A DNA stretch of 64,000 nt from Methylibium petroleiphilum PM1. Lineage in GTDB: Bacteria > Pseudomonadota > Gammaproteobacteria > Burkholderiales > Burkholderiaceae_C. The stretch covers positions 1-64,000 of the forward strand of contig NC_008825.1 of the NCBI RefSeq assembly GCF_000015725.1. The letters run 5' to 3'. A program made the position numbers and the translations under genes. The notes below the pieces were generated by a model that saw only the letters and a program-made list of their open reading frames with translations, made no database searches and was not told the origin of the DNA. Below, in pieces: positions 49,635 through 58,084 of the stretch (positions are counted from its first letter, which is position 1; each line of letters opens with the position of its first letter).

Positions 49635-50422
49635 GCACGGGCGTGCGATCTGCGGCGGACGACGCCGAGCCCTGGGTGCTGCTGCGCGGCCTGACGCGCG
49701 AGGCGCGGCACTGGGGCGACTTCGCGGCGCAGTTGCGCGCGCTGCAGCCCGGCGCGCCGGTCATCGCGCTCGACCTGCCGGGCAACGGTGCGCTGCACGC
49801 GCAGCGCAGCCCGGCCAGCGTGCCGGCGATGGCGGCGCACTGCCGCACTGCGCTGCAGGCCCTGGGCGTGGCGCCGCCCTACCGCGTGCTGGCGATGTCG
49901 CTCGGCGCGATGGTGGCGCTGGCCTGGGCCCACGCCCAGCCGCGCGAGCTGGCCGCTGCGGTGCTGATCAACACCAGCCTGCGGCCCTTCGGCGCCTTTC
50001 ATCAGCGGCTGCGGCCGTCGCAGTACGCGACGCTGCTGCGGCTGGCGCTGAGCGACGCCGATGCGGCCGAATGGGAGCGCAGCATCCTGGCAATGACCAG
50101 CCGGCGCTGCTTCGAAGAGGCGGAACGCGACGCGCTGCTGGGCGTGTGGACGGCGTGGCGGCGCGAATGTCCGGTGTCGCGCGCCAATGCGCTGCGGCAG
50201 TTGCTCGCCGCAGCACGCTTTCGCGCGCCGCAGCCGCGCCCTCCGGTGCCGCTGCTGGTGCTGGCGAGCACGCGGGACGCGCTGGTCGATCCGCAGTGCT
50301 CGCGCCGGCTGGCGCAGGCGTGGGCGCTGCCGATCGCCGAGCACCCGACCGCGGGCCACGACCTGCCGCTCGACGACGGCGCGTGGGTCGCCCGGCAGAT
50401 CGAGCGTTTCGTGTGCATCTAG
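49631..50422 (+). CDS. Alpha/beta-hydrolase fold protein
   Basis: The 263-residue protein has the alpha/beta-hydrolase order: WVLLRGLTREARHWGDF (oxyanion region), LAMSLGAMVALAWAHA with the nucleophile Ser in MSLG near residue 98, LVLASTRDALVDP with the acid Asp, and TAGHDLPLDD with the catalytic His. The nucleophile elbow M-S-L-G differs slightly from the usual GxSxG. GTG 49631 overlaps the M14 gene stop (GTGA), so the two are coupled. It may act on an ester or amide linked to the same pathway. Confidence 0.87.
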   Translation: MSTGVRSAADDAEPWVLLRGLTREARHWGDFAAQLRALQPGAPVIALDLPGNGALHAQRSPASVPAMAAHCRTALQALGVAPPYRVLAMSLGAMVALAWAHAQPRELAAAVLINTSLRPFGAFHQRLRPSQYATLLRLALSDADAAEWERSILAMTSRRCFEEAERDALLGVWTAWRRECPVSRANALRQLLAAARFRAPQPRPPVPLLVLASTRDALVDPQCSRRLAQAWALPIAEHPTAGHDLPLDDGAWVARQIERFVCI

Positions 50423-50581
50423 AAAGGCTCTTGGCGGCGCAGTCCGGTGCGTGTCCGACAGCGACGCGGCGTGCCGTCTCACAACGCCTTGCGTCATTTG
50501 CTGCAGTGGGCGCGCCGCTTGCAGCGCACACTCGGTCGACAGGCGCTCGATCTCCCGGCGTCCTTCTTCAGGAGCCGTGCC

Positions 50582-51397
50582 GTGCTGATCAAGATCGGGT
50601 TCGACATCGAGCTGTCCGTCGCGTCGCCGATGGCGCTCATCCACCTGCTGCACGTGCACCCCACGCGGCGCGACGACCTGGTGACGCCCGAGAACTTCTG
50701 GATCACGCCCTTCTTCGGCAACGACGAATACGTCGACAGCTACGGCAACCACTGCGGGCGCGTCAACGTGCCGCCGGGCGTGGGCTCGGTGCGCTTCACC
50801 AACGACGCGGTGGTGCGCGATTCCGGCCTGCCCGACCCGGTGGCCTACGGCGCCTGGCAGCACGATCCACGCGACCTGCCGTTGGCGACGCTGCAGTTCC
50901 TGCTGCCCAGCCGCTACTGCGAGGTCGACAGCGAGCTGCTGAACTTCGCGTGGAACCAGTTCGGCCAGACGCCGTTGGGCTGGGCGCGCGTGCAGGCGAT
51001 CTGCGATTTCGTGCACGGGCACATCCGCTTCGACTACCGGAACGCCCGCGCCAACCGCACCGCGCTCGAGGGCTACCGCGAGCGCACCGGCGTGTGCCGC
51101 GACTTCGCCCACCTGGCCGTCACGCTGTGCCGCTGCATGAACATCCCGGCGCGCTACGTCACCGGCTACCTCGGCGACATCGGCGTGCCGCCGGCGCCCT
51201 ACCCGATGGATTTCAGCGCCTGGTTCGAGGTCTACCTCGGCGAGCAGTGGTACACCTTCGACGCCCGCCACAACCAGCCTCGCATCGGCCGCATCGTGAT
51301 GGGCCGCGGCCGCGACGCCGGCGACGTGCCGATCACGATGGCCTTCGGGCAGAACCAGCTGCTGCGCTTCGAGGTGACGACCGAAGAGGTGTCATAA
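50582..51397 (+). CDS. Transglutaminase-like protein with altered active site
   Basis: The 271-residue protein has a beta-rich N-terminal domain and a transglutaminase core: the Cys in RTGVCRDFAHLAVTLCR (near 171) and the Asp in WYTFDARHNQPRIGR (near 226). The position that normally holds the catalytic His before AWFE reads DFSAWFEVYL, so a serine replaces it. It may not be a conventional transglutaminase or peptidase. GGAG lies 7 bp before GTG 50582. The upstream in-frame extension lacks family likeness. Confidence 0.85.
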   Translation: MLIKIGFDIELSVASPMALIHLLHVHPTRRDDLVTPENFWITPFFGNDEYVDSYGNHCGRVNVPPGVGSVRFTNDAVVRDSGLPDPVAYGAWQHDPRDLPLATLQFLLPSRYCEVDSELLNFAWNQFGQTPLGWARVQAICDFVHGHIRFDYRNARANRTALEGYRERTGVCRDFAHLAVTLCRCMNIPARYVTGYLGDIGVPPAPYPMDFSAWFEVYLGEQWYTFDARHNQPRIGRIVMGRGRDAGDVPITMAFGQNQLLRFEVTTEEVS

Positions 51398-51425
51398 GCC
51401 GCGGACCCCCTCCCGTCGCGCGGCC

Positions 51426-52091
51426 TCAGGCCAGCACGCGCAGCAGCCAGCGGTTCAGGTCGACGATCTCCTCCGGGCACACCGAGTGCGGCATCGGGTA
51501 TTCGTGCCACTCCACCACATAGCCCAGCGCCTGCAGCGCGTCGCGCGAGGCGGTGGCGCGCGCGAGCGGGATCACCGGGTCGGCGCGGCCGTGGGCCAGG
51601 AAGATCGGCACGTCGGCGTTGGCCGCGCTGCGCTCGTCGGCGGTCACTGGCGCCAGCGGCAGGTAGCCCGAGAGGCCGGCCAGGCCCGCGAGGCGCTCGC
51701 CGTGGCGCAGGCCGGTCAGCAGCGTCATCGCGCAGCCCTGCGAGAAGCCGGCCAGCACGATGCGCGAGCTGGGGATGCCGCGCGCGTTCTCGCGTTCGAT
51801 CAGCGCGCGCACCAGCTCCAGTGATGCGCGCAGCCCGGCTTCGTCCTCGCGGCGCGGCCCGTCGGGGCCGAGGATGTCGTACCAGGCGCGCATCACGTAG
51901 CCCCCGTTGATCGTGACCGGCCGCGTCGGCGCGTGCGGGAAGACGAAGCGCGCGCCGCCGACGGCGTCGAGGTCGAGCTCCTCGCAGATCGGCACGAAGT
52001 CGTTGCCGTCGGCGCCCAGGCCGTGCAGCACGATGATGCTGGCGGCGGGGTGTTCGGTGGTCTGGATCTCGATGCAGTCGAGGGTCGTCAT
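51426..52091 (-). CDS. Carboxylesterase/phospholipase-like alpha/beta hydrolase
   Basis: The 221-residue protein matches the carboxylesterase/lysophospholipase family: IIVLHGLGADGNDF near 17, FPHAPTRPVTINGGYVMRAWYD, the nucleophile elbow LAGFSQGCAMTLLTG (Ser near 114), HGRADPVIPLARA (Asp near 170) and MPHSVCPEEI (His near 202). It hydrolyses short-chain esters or lysophospholipids in the cytoplasm. ATG 52091 gives the normal length. It is convergent with the transglutaminase-like gene. Confidence 0.93.
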   Translation of the reverse strand: MTTLDCIEIQTTEHPAASIIVLHGLGADGNDFVPICEELDLDAVGGARFVFPHAPTRPVTINGGYVMRAWYDILGPDGPRREDEAGLRASLELVRALIERENARGIPSSRIVLAGFSQGCAMTLLTGLRHGERLAGLAGLSGYLPLAPVTADERSAANADVPIFLAHGRADPVIPLARATASRDALQALGYVVEWHEYPMPHSVCPEEIVDLNRWLLRVLA

Positions 52092-52183
52092 CAGGGGCTT
52101 TCGGTGGGTTCCCGGTGATCCTACCCGTGGCACGCCCGCGGCCAAGGCTGCGTTACGCTCGCGCGCAACCACCGGAGTCCTTC

Positions 52184-52762
52184 ATGCTCGTCCTGATCCT
52201 CGGCCTTGTTCTCTTTCTCGGCACGCACTCGGTGCGCATCTTTGCGGAGCCCTGGCGCACGCGCACGCTGGCGCGCGTGGGCGAGGCGCGCTGGAAGGCC
52301 GCCTACGCGGTGGTGTCGCTGATCGGCTTCGTGCTGCTGGCGTGGGGCTACGGCCTGGCGCGGCAGCAGCCGGTGCTGCTGTGGACGCCGCCGGTTGCGA
52401 TGCGCCACATTGCCGCGCTGCTGACCCTGGTGGCCTTCGTGCTGCTGGCCGCCGCCTACGTGCCGGGCAACGGCCTCAAGGCGAAGCTGCACCATCCGAT
52501 GGTGCTGAGCGTCAAGGTCTGGGCCTTTGCGCACCTGCTGGCCAACGGCACGCTGGCCGATGTGCTGCTGTTCGGCGGCTTCCTGGTCTGGGCCGTGCTG
52601 TGCTTCCGTGCCGCGCGCGGCCGGGACCGCGCTACGGGGGTGGCCACCCCGCCCGGCCGCGCCGGGGCGACCGCGATCACCGTGGTGGTCGGTGCCGTGG
52701 CGTGGGCGGTGTTCGCGTTCTGGGCCCACGGTGCATGGATCGGCGTGCGGCCGTTCGGCTGA
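52184..52762 (+). CDS. nnrU: NnrU-family membrane protein
   Basis: The 192-residue protein has about five helices and the NnrU pattern: LILGLVLFLGTHSVRIFAEPWR at the start, AYVPGNGLKAKLHHPMVLSVKVWAFAHLLANGTLADVLLFGGFLVWAV in the middle, and HGAWIGVRPFG at the end. NnrU was found beside nitric-oxide-reductase genes and resembles NrsF/15-cis-zeta-carotene isomerase domains with heme-binding potential. No denitrification gene lies here. ATG 52184 follows CCGGAG. Confidence 0.92.
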   Translation: MLVLILGLVLFLGTHSVRIFAEPWRTRTLARVGEARWKAAYAVVSLIGFVLLAWGYGLARQQPVLLWTPPVAMRHIAALLTLVAFVLLAAAYVPGNGLKAKLHHPMVLSVKVWAFAHLLANGTLADVLLFGGFLVWAVLCFRAARGRDRATGVATPPGRAGATAITVVVGAVAWAVFAFWAHGAWIGVRPFG

Positions 52763-52806
52763 CACGGCAGCCGCTGCGCGGTGGGCTGCCTCAGACAGGC
52801 GCCCAC

Positions 52807-52833
52807 AAAAAAAGCCCGGCCAGGGCCGGGCTT
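52807..52833 (-). terminator. Intrinsic terminator of the SWIB gene
   Basis: The stem GCCCGGCC (52814-52821) / GGCCGGGC (52824-52831), extended by AA/TT, has a 2-nt loop. On the minus strand it is followed by seven T's (complement of 52807-52813), a strong intrinsic terminator 27 bp after the SWIB stop. It may also reduce read-through from nnrU. Confidence 0.9.
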
Positions 52834-52859
52834 CCGATGCGGTCACAAGGACCGGCAGC

Positions 52860-53261
52860 TCATTTGAGGTGACTGTTGACGAGCTTGGTCATCTCGAACA
52901 TGTCGGCCTTGGCCTTGCCGAAGACTTCCTTCAGCTTGGCGTCCGCGACGATCACGCGCTTCTGCACGGCGTCCTGCAGCTTGTGCTTCTTGATGTATTC
53001 CCAGATCTTCTTGGTCACATCGGTGCGCGGCAGCGGCTTGTCGCCGACGATCGCGGCCAGCGCAGCACTGGGCGTCAGGGCCTTCATGAAGGCGGCGTTC
53101 GGCGTGCGCTTCTTGGCCGGAGCGGCCTTCTTCGCGGGAGCCTTCTTGGCGGGCGCCGCCTTCTTGGCCGGAGCGGCCTTCTTCGCCGGTGCTGCCTTCT
53201 TGGCCGGAGCGGCCTTCTTTGCCGGCGCCTTCTTGGCGGCGGCCTTCTTCGCAGTTGCCAT
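52860..53261 (-). CDS. SWIB-domain protein with histone H1-like N-terminal tail
   Basis: The 133-residue protein has an N-terminal tail of KKAAPA-type repeats (about residues 4-52), similar to bacterial histone H1-like proteins, and a C-terminal SWIB/MDM2 domain (TPSAALAAIVGDKPLPRTDVTKKIWEYIKKHKLQD, about 62-96, and MFEMTKLVNSHL at the end). Chlamydial and betaproteobacterial SWIB proteins are linked to nucleoid condensation. The tail would bind DNA. The minus-strand terminator follows directly. ATG 53261 was taken as the start of the repeat tail. Confidence 0.93.
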   Translation of the reverse strand: MATAKKAAAKKAPAKKAAPAKKAAPAKKAAPAKKAAPAKKAPAKKAAPAKKRTPNAAFMKALTPSAALAAIVGDKPLPRTDVTKKIWEYIKKHKLQDAVQKRVIVADAKLKEVFGKAKADMFEMTKLVNSHLK

Positions 53262-53589
53262 TTGAATCACTCCATCAAAAGTTGTTGATGTGCTGGGCCC
53301 CGGGCGATAGCCGCATGAGCTCTCATTCTCACAGCGACCCTGCGGCGCGAATGGTACTGCGCGTGTGCTGCATTGAGAAGCAGTTTGTCCATGGAAAACG
53401 CGCATTGCTGCGGGCTGGCGGCCCGTTCTGTCGCTGCCGGGCATCACTTGCGACGCTGCGAGTCATGATGCAACGCCGCATCGAACGCGCGGAACGAGGC
53501 GGCCGCGCCGCGATCGGAAGTCCCTTTTTTGAATGTTGACAATTCTATTGTGTGCAATTTAATTGTGAGATCGGCGCTAAAGTTCACCC
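53262..53589. other. Divergent promoter region between SWIB and ohrR
   Basis: This gene-free 328 bp has no repeats of note over its first 250 bp. The last 65 bp are strikingly A/T-rich and hold the ohrR promoter with tandem operators (53536-53566). Short hydrophobic open frames here show no family likeness. Confidence 0.6.
53536..53566 (+). promoter_or_regulatory. ohrR promoter with tandem OhrR-type operators
   Basis: TTGACA (53536-53541) and TTTAAT (53558-53563), 16 bp apart, form a good sigma-70 promoter. Two palindromes overlap it: ACAATTCTATTGT (53539-53551) and GCAATTTAATTGT (53554-53566). Both resemble the known OhrR site TACAATT-N-AATTGTA. This predicts autoregulation of ohrR-ohr by organic peroxide. 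Confidence 0.8.
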
Positions 53590-54147
53590 ATGGCCACGCA
53601 CCGCACTCCGACCCGACCGTTGCTCGACAGCGCGGCGCGCGCGACGGCCCGTCGGCCGCTGCGGCGTGCGCTGCGCCGGCCGGTGGCGGCCGCACCTGCG
53701 CCTGCACTGGCGCTCGATGCGCAGCTGTGCTTTGCGCTCTACTCGGCCTCTCTCGCGATGACCAAGCGCTACCGGCCCCTGCTCGACGCCCTGGGGCTGA
53801 CCTACCCGCAGTACCTGGTGATGCTGGCGCTGTGGGAACACGACGGATCGAGCGTCTCTTCGCTCGGCGAACGTCTGTTCCTCGACTCCGGCACGCTGAC
53901 GCCGCTGCTCAAGCGGCTGCAGGCCGCCGGGTTGCTGACGCGCGAGCGCGCCACCGACGACGAGCGCCGTGTCGTCGTCACGCTGACACCTGCCGGCCGC
54001 ACGCTGCGGCGGCGCGCGCTCGGGATCCCGGCGGCGCTGGCCGAAGCCGCCACCTGCTCGTCGGGCGAACTGGCCACGCTGACCGCGACGCTGCAGCAGC
54101 TGCGCGCGGCGCTCCACCACGACACCGAGGTTTCCGCCGCGGCCTGA
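53590..54147 (+). CDS. ohrR: Organic-hydroperoxide sensor OhrR (MarR family)
   Basis: The 185-residue MarR-type repressor has a winged helix ([64 protein letters not shown]) and the sensing cysteine in [16 protein letters not shown] (Cys 47). A second cysteine in [10 protein letters not shown] may form the disulfide of the two-Cys type. An Arg-rich N-terminal extension of about 35 residues is unusual. It lies just before ohr and behind operators of the OhrR kind. Confidence 0.93.
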   Translation: MATHRTPTRPLLDSAARATARRPLRRALRRPVAAAPAPALALDAQLCFALYSASLAMTKRYRPLLDALGLTYPQYLVMLALWEHDGSSVSSLGERLFLDSGTLTPLLKRLQAAGLLTRERATDDERRVVVTLTPAGRTLRRRALGIPAALAEAATCSSGELATLTATLQQLRAALHHDTEVSAAA

Positions 54148-54197
54148 ACGACAGACAGAAGGCCGCATTCCACCCGCTGCTCCTGAAAGGACCGACC

Positions 54198-54626
54198 ATG
54201 AACAAGATCGAGAACGTGCTTTACCGTGCCCAGGCCACCGCCACCGGAGGCCGCGAGGGCCGCGCCGTGTCGTCGGACAAGGTGCTCGACATCCAGCTGT
54301 CCACGCCGAAGGAACTGGGCGGAGGCGGCGGCCCCGGCACCAACCCCGAGCAGCTGTTCGCCGCGGGCTATTCGGCCTGCTTCCTCGGCGCGATGAAGTT
54401 CGTGGCCGGCCAGAAGAAGCAGACGCTGCCGGCCGACACCACCGTGACCGGCAAGGTCGGCATCGGCGGGATCCCCCAGGGCTTCGGCATCGAGGTCGAC
54501 CTGGCGATCAGCATCCCCGGCATGGCCAAGGCCGACGCCGAGGCGCTGGTCGAGGCGGCGCACGGCGTGTGCCCGTACTCGAACGCCACGCGCGGCAACA
54601 TCGAAGTGCGGCTGAGCGTGGTCTGA
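54198..54626 (+). CDS. ohr: Organic hydroperoxide resistance protein Ohr
   Basis: The 142-residue OsmC/Ohr-family thiol peroxidase reduces organic peroxides. It has [20 protein letters not shown] at the start, the reactive cysteines in [10 protein letters not shown] (Cys 61) and [11 protein letters not shown] (Cys 125), and [11 protein letters not shown] before the first. ATG 54198 follows GAAAGG. It is 50 bp after ohrR and shares its regulated transcript. Confidence 0.96.
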   Translation: MNKIENVLYRAQATATGGREGRAVSSDKVLDIQLSTPKELGGGGGPGTNPEQLFAAGYSACFLGAMKFVAGQKKQTLPADTTVTGKVGIGGIPQGFGIEVDLAISIPGMAKADAEALVEAAHGVCPYSNATRGNIEVRLSVV

Positions 54627-54677
54627 CGCGGGCAGCATCCGCGCAGGATCCGCGGCTCGCCGTGTATCCTGCGCGCC

Positions 54678-55028
54678 ATGAAGATCCTCGTCCGATGGCT
54701 GCTGCTGGCGGCCGCGCTGCTGCTGGTGGCCCATCTCTACCCGGGCGTCGTGGTGCAGAGCTTCGGTGCCGCGATGATCGCGGCGCTGGTGCTCGGCCTG
54801 TTCAACGCCGTGCTGCGCCCGCTGCTGGTGCTGCTGACCCTGCCGGTCACGCTGCTGACGCTGGGCCTGTTCCTGTTCGTCATCAACGCGCTGATGTTCT
54901 ATTTCGCCGCCAGCGTGCTCGACGGCTTCAGCGTGCGCGGCTTCGGCGCTGCCCTGATCGGCTCGCTGATCTACAGCGTGTGCGGGCTCGTGATCGACGC
55001 GGCGATGGAGCGGCTGTTCAGCCGCTGA
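54678..55028 (+). CDS. Phage-holin-family-like small membrane protein
   Basis: The 116-residue protein has four hydrophobic helices in the typical pattern LVRWLLLAAALLLVAHLYPGVVVQSFGAAMIAALVLGLFNAVLRPLLVLLTLPVTLLTLGLFLFVINALMFYF. This family (DUF360/phage holin family 4) is common in non-phage genomes and its role is unknown. It is the last gene of the ohr group and ends 40 bp before a convergent protease gene. Confidence 0.88.
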   Translation: MKILVRWLLLAAALLLVAHLYPGVVVQSFGAAMIAALVLGLFNAVLRPLLVLLTLPVTLLTLGLFLFVINALMFYFAASVLDGFSVRGFGAALIGSLIYSVCGLVIDAAMERLFSR

Positions 55029-55067
55029 GGTGCCGGTGGGTCGTGCCGTCGCTCCGACGCGCCGACC

Positions 55068-56657
55068 TCAAAGCTCGCCGCGCTCCTCGGCAATGATCTG
55101 CCGGCGCTGCAGCTCCAGCTCGCGCAGCCGGGATTCGAGCACCGAGGCCTCGATGAAGTCGCTGCCGGTCGCCGTGCGGGCCAGCTTCTGCGCTGCACGC
55201 AGCCGCTCGACGGCGCCCTGCACGTCACCGACCGCCGCGCGCGACTCGGCGTCCGCGCGCACGGCCCGCAGCCGCTGACCCAGCCGTTCCCACAGTTGCG
55301 CAGCGCTGCCCCAGGCCAGCGCATCCTGCCGGTGGACGGCCACCCAGGTCTGAAGGCGGTCGACGGCCGCGCGCTGCATCTCGGGCGGGCTGCCTGGCAG
55401 CAGCGCGCGTTGCGCCTGCGCAAGCAGCAGCGTGCGGGAGTCCTGCCCTCCCGGCGCGGCCAGCAGGCTGCCGAGCACGGGGTCGGCGCGCATGCCATCG
55501 CTGCGCACCAGCAGACCTTGCAGCGTCAACAGCGCCAAGGCATTCATGGCGTCCTTGTCGCCGTCCGCCAGCGGACGTGCAGCGCTCAAGGCCGCGTCGG
55601 CGCGCGAGAAATCGCGCCGCAGGATCGACGCCAGCGCACTGCCGTACAGCGCCCCCAGCCGGTCGGCGGGCGCGGCGACGGTGGCCAGGGCCCGCTCGGT
55701 GTCGAAGTCCTGGGCGCGCTGGAGCGCGCTGTCGCGCGTGTCCATCAGCACGCGGGCGCGGGCCTGCATCAGCACGTGCAGCAGCGGCCGGGGCGGCGGC
55801 GCGGTATGGGCCACACCGAGGCGCGAGCGGGCTTCGCCGATGCGTTCGGTGGTCAGCGGGTGGCTGCGCAGGTAAGGGTAATTCTGGCTGTCGTTCAGGC
55901 GCGAGGCCTGCAGCAGCTTCTCGAACATCGCCGGCATGCCGGCCGGCGAGTAGCCGGCGCCGGTGAGTACGTTGAAGCCCACGCGGTCGGCCTCGCGCTC
56001 TGCATCGCGCGAATAGTTCAGCTGCCCCTGCACGGCCACCGCCTGCCCGCCGGTGATCAGCGCATTGGCGGCCTCCGGGCTGCGACTGGCCGCGAGCACG
56101 CCGAGGATCAGCCCTGCGATTCCGGCCAGAGACGTGAGCTTGTTCGCGCCCACGCTGCGCGCGATGTGCCGCTGCGTCACGTGCGACAGCTCGTGCGCCA
56201 GCACCGAGGCCAGTTCGGCAGGCGTCGCCGTGATGGCCATCAGGCCCAGGTGCACGCCCATGTAGCCACCCGGCAGCGCGAAGGCGTTCACCGTGCGGTC
56301 GCGCACGAGGAAGGCCTCCCACGCGAAGCGCTCGTCCAGCTCCGTCGGGATGTTGCCGCGCTCGCGCGACGACACGATGAGCGCGCTCATCATGGTCTGC
56401 ACGTACTCGAGCAGGATCGGGTCGTCGAGATAATCCGCATCGCGTCGGATGTCGCGCATGATGCGGTCGCCGATGCGGCGCTCGTTCGGTACCGAGATGT
56501 CGTCGGACGCGCTGTCGCCCAGGGCCGGCAGGTTGTTGCGCGAGCCAGGACTGCCCTGCTGCGCCAGGGCGGCGGGCGCCAGGCCTTGTGCGGCAAGGGC
56601 CAGGCTCAAGGCCAGCGGCAGAGCACGCGGCCAGCGGCGGCGTCGGTCAGAAGCCAT
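55068..56657 (-). CDS. M48-family metalloprotease with TPR region (BepA-like)
   Basis: The 529-residue envelope protease has a signal peptide (ALPLALSLALAAQGLAPAALA), a zinc motif HELSHVTQRHI (HExxH near residue 150), the Gly/Asn/Glu downstream pair RDAEREADRVGFNVL near 214, and a C-terminal TPR-like helical half. It resembles BepA, which helps assemble and degrade outer-membrane proteins such as LptD. ATG 56657 gives the best signal peptide and overlaps the upstream gene by 11 bp. Confidence 0.9.
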   Translation of the reverse strand: MASDRRRRWPRALPLALSLALAAQGLAPAALAQQGSPGSRNNLPALGDSASDDISVPNERRIGDRIMRDIRRDADYLDDPILLEYVQTMMSALIVSSRERGNIPTELDERFAWEAFLVRDRTVNAFALPGGYMGVHLGLMAITATPAELASVLAHELSHVTQRHIARSVGANKLTSLAGIAGLILGVLAASRSPEAANALITGGQAVAVQGQLNYSRDAEREADRVGFNVLTGAGYSPAGMPAMFEKLLQASRLNDSQNYPYLRSHPLTTERIGEARSRLGVAHTAPPPRPLLHVLMQARARVLMDTRDSALQRAQDFDTERALATVAAPADRLGALYGSALASILRRDFSRADAALSAARPLADGDKDAMNALALLTLQGLLVRSDGMRADPVLGSLLAAPGGQDSRTLLLAQAQRALLPGSPPEMQRAAVDRLQTWVAVHRQDALAWGSAAQLWERLGQRLRAVRADAESRAAVGDVQGAVERLRAAQKLARTATGSDFIEASVLESRLRELELQRRQIIAEERGEL

Positions 56658-57447
56658 CGAAAGGCGCATAGCCCACCAGTTCGCCGCTGCCGGCGTCGAG
56701 TAATGCGACCCAGTCGGCACGGCGCGCGAACAGGGGGAGGAACTTCAGTTGCTCGTCGCTGCTGCCAGTTGCGGCAATGTACTTCTGCAGTTCGGCGGAT
56801 CGCGTGATGTGGCGCTTTCGCAGTTCGGAGAGAGGTTTTGCGCTTTGAAGCAATGCGGCCTTCGTTTCGGACGCCGGCAGCCAGAACTCCGGGCGCTGAC
56901 CGATATCGACGCCGGCCATGGCCATTTCGATAGATTCGAGGCGTTCTGCATCCGTGGCTCGGCGCGCGGCCAGCACATGGATCCCGTGCCAAGGCAAATC
57001 CCTGAACTCTGGTGGGGCCTTGGCAAGCTCTGCCGCAGGGAGGTCAACGGCAGTGAGGACTCGAAGCCGATCCACCTCGAGGACCATGACCGCTGGGCGC
57101 GCCACGTAAACCGTATGCAACCCGTACAGCAGGCCCGCAATTTGTATGATCCCGACGATGGCTAGATCGCGCCGCAGCTCGCGCCACGGCTTGCGCCGAT
57201 CGAATACGGCGAAAGTGATCAACGGGCCCAGCACCACATCGACGGCCACGACGATAAAGAACAACTCGCGCCCGCCGGAGATCTCACGGAACGGCGTGGG
57301 GTACCAGAGCCCGAACACGAGTGCCGCGGCAAGGGCTGCGATCACCGCGCTCAAGCCAAGGTGGATGCCGGCGGCACGCAGCCGAGGACCGAGCGAGAAG
57401 CGCTGCGCCGGGGGCGGCGAGGCGGGAGAAGGGAAAGACTGGTCCAT
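56647..57447 (-). CDS. TfpX/TfpZ-family type IV pilin accessory protein
   Basis: The 266-residue protein has N-terminal helices ([54 protein letters not shown]) and a third, [25 protein letters not shown], then a periplasmic part ending YAPFDGF. This pattern ([15 protein letters not shown]) is that of TfpX/TfpZ accessory proteins, which assist pilin assembly. It lies 3 kb from a pilin gene and near a PglL-type glycosyltransferase. It is divergent from moaC. Confidence 0.88.
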   Translation of the reverse strand: MDQSFPSPASPPPAQRFSLGPRLRAAGIHLGLSAVIAALAAALVFGLWYPTPFREISGGRELFFIVVAVDVVLGPLITFAVFDRRKPWRELRRDLAIVGIIQIAGLLYGLHTVYVARPAVMVLEVDRLRVLTAVDLPAAELAKAPPEFRDLPWHGIHVLAARRATDAERLESIEMAMAGVDIGQRPEFWLPASETKAALLQSAKPLSELRKRHITRSAELQKYIAATGSSDEQLKFLPLFARRADWVALLDAGSGELVGYAPFDGF

Positions 57448-57554
57448 CGGGCAGGTCGGCGGCGGGTCTCGGGTGTGACCTTCGCGCAGCAAGGCAGTTC
57501 AGCAAGGCGTGCGTCTATGATGCCGCAGCCTTGTTTCCCATTGTTGCCGCAGCC

Positions 57555-58070
<516 letters not shown>

Positions 58071-58084
58071 CGGCGCCCCCCGGC

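Noticed and set aside
53094-53261. Regular short repeats suggesting a CRISPR array
   Set aside because: The repeats are codons of the KKAAPA tail of the SWIB protein, with no unique spacers.
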